DNA of 64,000 nt from NCBI RefSeq assembly GCF_017654505.1, contig NC_054571.1, positions 1,857,428 to 1,921,427 of the forward strand. Reading direction: 5' to 3'. Both the position numbers and the translations under genes were made by a program. Below are positions 57,701-64,000 of the stretch, in pieces. The stretch's first letter is position 1; each line of letters starts with the position of its first letter. This stretch comes from Polyodon spathula. Its lineage: Eukaryota > Chordata > Actinopteri > Acipenseriformes > Polyodontidae. Below the pieces are notes generated by a model that worked only from the letters and a program-made list of their open reading frames with translations, did no database searches and was not told the DNA's origin.

Positions 57701-58699
57701 CCTGTTTCTGGACTCACAGCACGTTAGTAGTTGGAGGGGGTGTCTGATTTTCTGGTTATTGTGGTCTGATGTAAACAGTGTGCAACAAATAAAACAAATA
57801 AAATGCAACAAATAAAAAACCTTTGATAAATAACTGTAAGTACTGTAACTTAACTGAGCCTAATAATACGAATCAAACTCCTGCTCTTCATTACATCTTT
57901 TACAGGGAAGAGAGCTTGCTGCAGGATTTTGAGAAACTCCTGAGCAGTAAACGTACGTAAGAGCTTTTTTTATCATATGAGTTATTCCTACTGTGCTCAT
58001 CCACTTTCTCATTTTTATTGTTTAAATAAATTTCTACAAAAACAATCTTTTCTCACACTGTCACAGTACAGCTGGCTAATCTTGATCAAGGGAAAATTAG
58101 CGAGAATTCACGAGGCTACATTAAGTCCCCATAAAGTGTGCCTGCTATTGTGTTTAGCTGTCTCTCCTCTCTTTCTCCTCTCCCCTGTCCTCTCCTCACT
58201 CCTCTCTCTCCCCTCTCTCCTCTCTCTCCCCTCTCTACTCTCCTCACTCCTCTCTCTCCCCTCTCTCCTCTCTCTCCCCTCTCTCCTCTCCTCACTCCTC
58301 TCTCTCCCCTCTCCTCCTCACTCCTCTCTCCCCTCTCTCCTCTCCTCTCCTCTCTCCCCTCTCCCGTCTCCTCTCCTCACTCCTCTCTCTCCCCTCTCTC
58401 CTCTCCTCTCCTCTCTCCTCTCCTCTCTCTCTCTCCTCTCTCTCCTCTCCTCACTCCTCTCTCCCCTCTCTCCTCTCTCTCTCCTCTCTCCTCTCTCCCC
58501 TCTCTCTCTCTCCTCCTCTCTCCTCTCCCCTCTCTCCTCTCTCCTCCTCTCTCTCCCCTCTCTCTCCCCTCTCTCCTCTCCTCTCCTCTCCTCTCCTCTC
58601 TCACCTCTCCTCTCCCCTCTCCTCCTCCCCTCTCTCCTCTCCTCTCTCTCTCTCTCCTCTCTCTCTCTCTCCTCTCTCTCACTCCTCTCTCCTCCTCTC

Positions 58700-58741
<42 letters not shown>

Positions 58742-59925
58742 CCTCACTCCTCTCTCTCCTCTCTTTCTCCTCACTCCTCTCTCTCTCCTCTCTCCCCTCT
58801 CTCCTCTCCTCTCCTCACTCCTCTCCCCTCTCTCCTCTCTCCTCTCCTCCTTCCTCTCTCTCCTCTCTCCTCTCTCCTCTCCTCTCTCCTCCCTCTCTCC
58901 TCTCTCTCCTCTCTCTCTCCTCTCTCCCCTCTCCTCTCCTCACTCCTCTCTCCCCTCTCCCCTCTCCTCTCCTCACTCCTCTCCCTCTCTCATTCCTGTA
59001 CTCTAACTTCAACAAGAACCTTTGTCTGTCTGTTCCAAAATGTGGAGAAAAAAAAGAAACATAGATTCATCAACTAGAGAGGAAATGACATCAGAGAGTG
59101 CACTGATTTAAAATGAGTATTGCATCATTGCTGATTATGTGCAGTTGTGGGCTGGTCTATCTATAACCGAAGGATGGAAATAAGACTCCCATCGCAGAGC
59201 AGTTTGATCCATTCCTGGTTTAACTGTGAGTTTAATAAGACACACCTGAGCTTGTTATCTAATCAAGATCATATTAAAACCTGGCATGGGAGAAACTGCT
59301 ATGCAATAGGAGTCTTATTTCAATCCATATGACTGATTCCCTCTTGCCCCTTCTCTCCCTCTCTCTCTCTCCTTCTTTCTATCTCCTCTCCCTCCCCTCC
59401 ACTCCCCTCTCTCTCTCTCACTATCTCCTCTCCTTCCCCTCTCTCTCTCTCTCTCTCACTATCTCCTCTCCCTCCCCTCTCTCTCTCTCTCTCTCTCCTC
59501 TCCCTCTCTCCTCTCTCTCTCTCTCCCCTCCCTCCTCTCTCCTCTCCTCTCTCCCTCACCTCTATCTCCTCTCTCCCTCGCTCCCCCCTCTCTCTCTCCT
59601 CTCTCCTCTCCTCTCCCTCACTATCTCATCTCCTCTCCCTCACCTCCTCTCTCTATCTCCTCTCTCCCTCGCTCCCCTCTCTCACTATCTCATCTCCTCT
59701 CCCTCACCTCCTCTCTCCCTCGCTCCTCTCTCTCTCACTATCTCCTCTCCTCTCTCAGATGGGGTGGCAGCGTTCCGCTCGTTCTTGCGCTCGGAGTTCA
59801 GTGAAGAGAATATCGAGTTCTGGCTGGCCTGCCAGGATTACAGTGGCACCAAGTCCCCTGGCAAGCTGGCCCCCAAAGCCAAGCGCATCTACAGCCAGTT
59901 CGTGGCTGTGCAGGCTCCCCAGGAG
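51743..59925 (+). CDS. R4-family RGS protein of the RGS4/5/16 type, 3'-incomplete
   Basis: Four coding exons: 51743-51786, 57418-57483, 57906-57952 and 59759-59925. They have GT-AG borders and consistent phases (324 nt, 108 codons). The protein starts [20 protein letters not shown], the amphipathic, Cys2/Cys12-bearing membrane anchor of RGS4/5/16. The RGS domain reads [20 protein letters not shown], then [16 protein letters not shown] and [17 protein letters not shown]. The N-terminus resembles RGS5 and RGS16. The segment [13 protein letters not shown] resembles RGS4. The region between anchor and RGS domain is short, and the usual helix-1 Trp is not seen. The final exon was not found before 64000, so it is probably further right or lost. 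Intron 1 hosts an antisense CR1 and a 40-bp minisatellite. As in RGS4/5, the product should act on Gi/Gq alpha at the plasma membrane. Paralogue assignment is open. Confidence 0.87.
51787..52370 (+). other. Right RGS intron 1, start
   Basis: Ordinary intron sequence, with a degenerate TGTATTGTGTTA-type repeat at 52150-52260. Confidence 0.5.
52371..52698 (+). pseudogene. L2-type LINE reverse transcriptase fragment
   Basis: Plus-strand frames read [20 protein letters not shown] and [19 protein letters not shown], then [17 protein letters not shown] and [14 protein letters not shown]. These match the N-terminal half of the L2 reverse transcriptase, where the last motif is normally DLTAAFDTVDH. 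It is cut at 52698 by the CR1 insertion, and no continuation is found beyond 55625. Confidence 0.85.
52699..55625 (-). mobile_element. CR1 LINE, nearly full ORF2, antisense in right RGS intron 1
   Basis: Minus strand. The 3' end carries three CATAAGAA-type units (TTCTTATG on its own strand, 52722-52699), the CR1 hallmark. ORF2 reads from about 55540 to 52772 in one frame. The endonuclease part has [18 protein letters not shown] and MGDFNFSQI. The reverse transcriptase part has [56 protein letters not shown] and an intact catalytic FADD. The C-terminus has [13 protein letters not shown] and [16 protein letters not shown]. Only two stops interrupt it, one in the endonuclease after EYNI (about 55393) and one after YADRLK (about 53075). 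The 5' end is truncated near 55625. Few lesions imply a young insertion. Confidence 0.94.
55680..57411. repeat. 40-bp minisatellite with splice-acceptor-like units, about 43 copies
   Basis: The period is 40 bp (37 bp in a variant). Each unit is TTTACCCCCTCTGTTGTGTT plus GTTGTGGTTTCAG and CTGGTTG. Read in the sense of the right RGS gene, every unit has a pyrimidine/GT-rich stretch ending in TTTCAG. The array ends only 30-40 bp upstream of the real acceptor of exon 2. Open frames of up to 422 codons across it are by-products. Confidence 0.97.
57418..57483 (+). CDS. Right RGS gene, coding exon 2
   Basis: 66 nt between CCTGACAG and GTGAGT. It encodes [20 protein letters not shown], continuing the amphipathic helix. 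The acceptor looks like a modified unit of the preceding 40-bp array. Confidence 0.9.
57906..57952 (+). CDS. Right RGS gene, coding exon 3
   Basis: 47 nt between TTTTACAG and GTACGT. It encodes [18 protein letters not shown] helix 1. It is 15 nt shorter than the equivalent exon of the left gene and lacks its Trp. Confidence 0.88.
58158..58992. repeat. CT-rich simple and low-complexity array in right RGS intron 3
   Basis: CTCTCCTCTC- and CTCACTCCTCTC-type sequence on the plus strand, with imperfect repeats of about 40-50 bp and a pure (CT)n near 58700-58736. No purine-strand gene. Confidence 0.93.
58993..59337 (+). other. Right RGS intron 3, non-repeated part
   Basis: Ordinary sequence between two CT-rich arrays. 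No exon seen. Confidence 0.5.
59338..59757. repeat. CT-rich minisatellite directly upstream of right RGS exon 4
   Basis: The later part (from about 59540) contains CTCACTATCTCATCTCCTCT and CCCTCACCTCCTCTCTCTAT plus TCCCTCGCTCCCCTCTC, the same unit as the minus-strand reading of 38200-40170. It runs straight into the exon 4 acceptor. Confidence 0.93.
59759..59925 (+). CDS. Right RGS gene, coding exon 4 (RGS core)
   Basis: 167 nt, the same length and phase as exon 5 of the left gene. It ends GAG|GTGAGA. The first 83 nt and the preceding 21 intron bases are identical to the left gene. The remaining 84 nt differ at 37 positions. Confidence 0.96.
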
Positions 59926-60784
59926 GTGAGAAAGAGAGCCTTTACTTTCGCTACCCTCGCCCGATTAAACTTTACTGTTATAAAAGTTCAGCAAAGTGTA
60001 AGAAAGCATGGTGAAAGCATGATGGTAAAGCAAAGGTAAGCATTGTAAAGCACAGAGAGGTACGGTACAAGAGTATTTAAGTATAGCGAGGTATGGTGAA
60101 GCTTATCAAAAAACAAACCATGCTAAACTACCGTAGCCCTCAGAAATGTTTACTTTTCCAAGGTTGCGGTCACAAACTTGGGCGATGGGAAACAGACAGG
60201 TACTCATTCTCCTCATCGCGCAACAGTGAACCCTACTGGCCAGACGCCGAGCACATTCAGAGTGGATAAGAAGCAGGGCTGGTCTCTGTTCCCCGGGATC
60301 GGTAGCCCCGCCCTTCTCTGGTCTGGATTGCAAAGCGTAAAAGCGATTCTGGTTTCAGGCTTGTGAGATCGGAAAACGCTCACACACCCTCAGAGCGTCT
60401 GTGCTGTGTGGAGACTCGCTGCTTGAGGAGAAAAAACATAACCGGACATTCCAAATTTTAAAAAAAAAATAAGAATGTGCAGTTCCAAGTGTTTACAGAC
60501 AAAGAAATGTTAGGAGAGCTGGACAAGAGGCTTTGACGTGGAAGAGGAATATCAGGAAGACAGTAAAGACTCGCAGACTCCTTTGATTAGGAGGATTCCG
60601 CTATAATTGTACCAATTAGACCTGTTAAGGCTACTATGGAGGCTTTTTCCTTGATTACCTTACAAGAACTGACAGAGCTAGCCCTGCATATGAGACATAT
60701 TCTCTTCATCCCATTCCTACTAAAACTTAAAAACATGTTGGTGTTATTAATACTCACATTTTACATTACAAGTGGATCACTTTC
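59926..60784 (+). other. Downstream of right RGS exon 4, no exon recognised
   Basis: Contains a GGTAAAGCAAAGGTAAGCATTG-like short repeat near 60020-60090. No match to a terminal RGS exon. Confidence 0.5.
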
Positions 60785-61395
60785 CTCTGGTATAGTTCCC
60801 TATGTAAGGTAGCTGTGGTAACGCCACTGCTCAACAAAGACAATGTGGACCCCTAAGTCCTTAATTACAAGCCCATCTGCAATTTTTAGATATGGTTCTA
60901 GAGAGAGTTGTTGCAAATCAATTACACTTTTCTAACTCTTAATAGAGCATATGAAAAATGTCATTCTGGATTTCATGCTGCACATAGCAGTGAGACAGCA
61001 TTGTTCGAGTAGGGACTGTGTTAGTAAGGGTTTGTAATGATCTCCTTTGGTCTGCTGATTCTGTTTTAGTTTTACTGGATCTTATGGCCGCTTTTGCTAC
61101 TGTGGACCACAGGATCTTATTGGAGAGAATGTATAATCTTTCTGGAATGGGAGGCATTGCCTTGGATTGGTTTTGCTCATATTTATCACACCGGCACCAA
61201 AGTGTTTCTTTGGGTCACTCATTTTCTGAAAGTGGCGATGTGAAGTACGGAGCTCCACAAGGCTCTGTGCTTGGCCCTTTGCTGTTTAGCATATATCTGC
61301 TCCCCCTTGCATCCATCATTGCTAAATATAACCTTGGATTTCACTGCAACGCTGATGAAACACAAATGTACTGTTCATTTCCCACTAAATGAGAA
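60785..61395 (+). pseudogene. L2-type LINE reverse transcriptase relic
   Basis: Frames include LLDLMAAFATVDHRILLERM (from DLTAAFDTVDH), YGAPQGSVLGPLLFSIYLLP and FHCNADETQMY. The last replaces the catalytic YADDTQ, so the active site is lost. Upstream, the VVTPLLNKDNVDP-like and NYKPICN-like parts are also visible with frameshifts. Confidence 0.88.
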
Positions 61396-61689
61396 ATGGC
61401 AGCTGCTGTTATGTTTCAAAAAGAGCAAGAATGCTATTGTTAGAGCACGAAGCACAAGGATGCACCAGTGTGTACCAGGGATGACAAGAAGCCAGAGGTG
61501 AGATTGACTGACAACGTGGATAAACTGACAGCAACCTACACCTGTCAACACACGACTGTCTGTTGGCCACTGGTCATCTTCTACAACAGGGGTCTCCCAC
61601 CCCTGTCCTGCAAACCATTGTAGAAGCGAGTAACCAAGAGCTGGAGAAAAGCACACACCTGCAGAGACCTGTCACTGGCTTGAGGGTGG

Positions 61690-62125
61690 CCGCTGTGGTT
61701 CACTTCCTGAAGCGGCGACACTTGGCTCTTGTTGTGGAGAGGCAGGAGCACGTTTGGAGGAGAAGGGCAAGATGAGGAAGACCCGAATATGCAACCCCAG
61801 GGTCACTTTGTTTGGGATGCCGGAGGATGAGGTGCCAAAGCATTATAATCTCACTCCGCGGGTCATCCTAGACCTAACAGCTGAATTGAGGGGTGAGCTA
61901 GACCCCAGTGTCAATCTAGGGACCGCTATCCTTGCACATGTGAAAGTGCTGTGTTCTCTGCACTGCTCAGCCTCTGCTTCCTTTCACATCACAGTTGGAA
62001 GGTGTGGAGGGACAGCCCAATCCACCTTTTCCAGAGTGCTGGGCATATTTCTGGATGCCATGCTGAGAAGGGCAGGCCAATACATCTCATTTCCCAAGGA
62101 TACTAGCATTACCAATGTTGGCTGA
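61690..62125 (+). pseudogene. PIF/Harbinger (HARBI1-like) transposase fragment
   Basis: The frame from 61754 encodes a HARBI1-like N-terminus: RVTLFGMPEDEVPKHYNLTP, RVILDLTAELRGEL, a decayed HVKVLCSLH and FSRVLGIFLDAMLRRAGQYI. The preceding HFLKRRHLALVVERQ, in another frame at about 61700, is the usual start, so a frameshift lies near 61770. The DDE catalytic part is absent after 62125. It is a dead, 3'-truncated copy. Confidence 0.8.
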
Positions 62126-63296
62126 GGTGTTTCCAAACAACTTAGTTTCACGCTGCGTGACCTCACCCTCTCTCTCTCAGAAAACTTTTCTGTGCTCCAA
62201 TCTGACTTTGCTGCTCTTCCTCTGACTCATTTGTTTTTTGGTTTGTACGACAAATGTCTTGCATCGCCTGCTGCTCTCTGTACTCCTGACTGTGCAAGTG
62301 CAGCCGCTCAATAGACCGATGCGCTCATTGAGACCCTCGTTATCATAATTACGGATTATTATTAGTGCATGTTGAGTAATTTGCATTGCTGTTAAGCTGA
62401 CATAGGGTGCAGTGCAAAATAATTGCCTGGCCGCTCTGCGACGTGAATCTTGCATCGGCAATTATCTGCGCTGCGCCTAGCCTTACAGCTACCCCCTAAT
62501 GTCCTGTTTTCGTGTATATCCACATTTATTGTGACATTTAATAAGAAATGTTATTGGAAATTATTGTACCATAGTTATAATTAGTACTTTAGGAAAAGTA
62601 TTTTTTTTTTTTTTTTTTTTACATACTTCAAATTTTGGACTATGCTCAAGCTTCATTTAGAAAACGATTGAGTGCGAACAGCCAATCAGCTTCCAGATCT
62701 AGCGGGCTTCTATTTAGCATAGATGCCCCCTGGAACGTTGAAGTGCTTAACTGTGAATTACATTTTAAACCAGTCCGTGCAGAAATACCGGCTTTCTCCC
62801 TTAACATTGTAATCTTCAACTAACATGAATATAAATATTGCTACTTTCTGACGCTGGTCTAGAGACAAGGGGAATCATGTCTGTGACAGGACACCGGAAT
62901 GAAGGCTCAATTTGCAGCTACTGGACAGCAAATCAATAGGAAAGACAACATTGGTCCACAATTCTGTCATCGGATCGATCCAAACAACACCCTCCCTCCA
63001 AACCAGCCAGTCAAACTGCCAATCCTGTTTCAGTTCCTTACGCACTAGCCAATCAGCTCCCTGCCTGCTTGAATGACGCCCCGCCTCCAACAACAAGTTT
63101 CGAATCCAATCTCAACAATCCTACAGTTAGTTTATCTGGCAATGTCATCATGATAATAAACGTTTTCTCTACGTGTCTGTCGTTTTTCTATTCTGGGGAC
63201 TATTTTCCTCAGCAGAAGGTTACCCTGCGAAATATCATATAGGTTTTAAAGTTTTTTTTAAAAGAGAAAATTGAGAAATAAATAATTTTCTAATAG
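62126..63296. other. Low-copy stretch, possibly decayed Harbinger end and unique sequence
   Basis: No gene recognised. A T run of 20 is at about 62601-62620. No terminal RGS exon was found. Confidence 0.45.
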
Positions 63297-63413
63297 TGAT
63301 AGAGCCCTCTCGATGCGGGCTCTACTGTGTGGTAGATGACCTTGACTTTCGACGCATAACTCCAGTCGCGGTCATCTACCACACAGTACAGCCCGCATCG
63401 ATGGGCTCTATCA
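63297..63413. repeat. Near-perfect hairpin, 44-bp arms
   Basis: 63297-63341 and 63370-63413 are inverted copies with only about three mismatches, including CGATGCGGGCT and ACTGTGTGGTAGATGACC, around a 28-nt loop. Either a tiny foldback MITE or a hairpin RNA precursor would look like this. It has AT-rich flanks and no coding capacity. Confidence 0.9.
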
Positions 63414-63869
63414 TATATTCATTCTCCAAATATGAAGGTACAATACAAGGGTTTTTTTTTTGTGAAATAAAATGGTCACATAACATTTATAATGCAATTA
63501 AATATATCTTTGAGAGTTTACATTAATTTCTAATATTTAATATAAAAAAACAAGTAGCTTTTGAGTCAAGGTGAATGAAAGCAATACATTTTAAAAACAA
63601 TAAGTTGTAGGGAAATATGCAAATAAAGCATTACAAGAGCCAATCAAATCGCGTGAAAGTTGCCTAACTGCTTCTACAGCCACAGCGTTTTAAAAGTCCA
63701 AATACAGTAGCTGCAGACATGTTTCACCATTTTTGGGGCTCATCAGTAATAATATTTAATGTAGAACAGTAAAAGCTATGCAAATAATGAATATTCAAGG
63801 CTGCTTCAATTTGTTTAAAATTACACCGGCTCAATATGACCCTAAACTTTATTCTTATTGTTATTAATA
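63414..63869. other. AT-rich spacer, nothing recognised
   Basis: Unique-looking AT-rich sequence with no exon, RNA or transposon signature. Confidence 0.45.
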
Positions 63870-64000
63870 TAACTTTATTTGGCAGATGCCTTTATCCAAG
63901 GCGACTTATAGGTGTTACAGGTCAGTAAAGGGTTACAATGCCAGGTCAATATTTAAATGCAGTGTAGTTTACAATAAGTGCAAATAATACTGCTAAAATA
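63870..64000. repeat. Fragment of a dispersed fish repeat, cut by the window edge
   Basis: GCAGATGCCTTTATCCAAGG followed by CGACTTATAGGTGTTACAG resembles a short motif that is very common in fish repeats (GCAGACGCTTTTATCCAAAG type). The family could not be assigned. Confidence 0.45.

Noticed and set aside
61585..61610. GGGGTCTCCCACCCCTGTCCTG, similar to the end of the MITE at 16448
   Set aside because: Only one end is present and the similarity is short, so no element could be delimited.

Overview
The window looks like nuclear DNA from a ray-finned fish. It has spliced vertebrate genes, CR1, L2 and L1/Tx1-type LINEs, a Tc1-like MITE, a tRNA-derived SINE, a Harbinger relic and a solo LTR. The CR1 and LTR families and the very high minisatellite load suggest a non-teleost such as a sturgeon or paddlefish. 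That is an inference from family resemblance, not a demonstrated assignment.

Only two protein-coding genes can be supported. Both encode R4-type regulators of G-protein signalling (RGS) and they are arranged head to head. The left gene (minus strand, six coding exons, 47972 down to 36669) is complete: every splice site is GT-AG, all phases agree, and the predicted protein has 271 residues. By eye its C-terminal exon is closest to RGS18. The right gene (plus strand, four coding exons, 51743 to 59925) starts with the palmitoylation-type N-terminus typical of RGS4/5/16. It lacks its last exon, which is probably beyond the right edge. The two start codons are about 3.8 kb apart. The two RGS-domain exons share a 104-bp identical stretch, including 21 bp of intron, followed by an 84-bp stretch only about 56% identical. 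This is a strong sign of recent gene conversion, and both introns carry the same pyrimidine-rich minisatellite beside the tract.

The rest is dominated by tandem arrays. At least 20 different minisatellites, with units from 28 to 80 bp plus TG- and GA-rich arrays, cover roughly 30 kb, nearly half the window. They account for almost all the long open reading frames. Several arrays abut RGS splice junctions, and their units carry splice-acceptor-like sequences in the sense of the gene.

Layout: 1-17.7 kb is eight arrays separated by short low-copy stretches. 17.7-20.1 kb shows no gene. 20.1-23.1 kb is a decayed L1/Tx1-like LINE interrupted by a CR1 3' end. 25.1-28.0 kb holds two related arrays. 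28.0-29.5 kb is a nest of DNA transposon, MITE, SINE and CR1 pieces. 31.2-36.6 kb holds three arrays downstream of or in the 3' part of the left RGS gene. 36.7-48.0 kb is the left RGS gene with a solo LTR and five arrays in its introns. 48.0-51.7 kb is the shared upstream region. 51.7-59.9 kb is the right RGS gene, with a nearly intact antisense CR1 in intron 1. 60-64 kb holds L2 and Harbinger relics and a 44-bp-arm hairpin. No new enzymatic or defence system was found.
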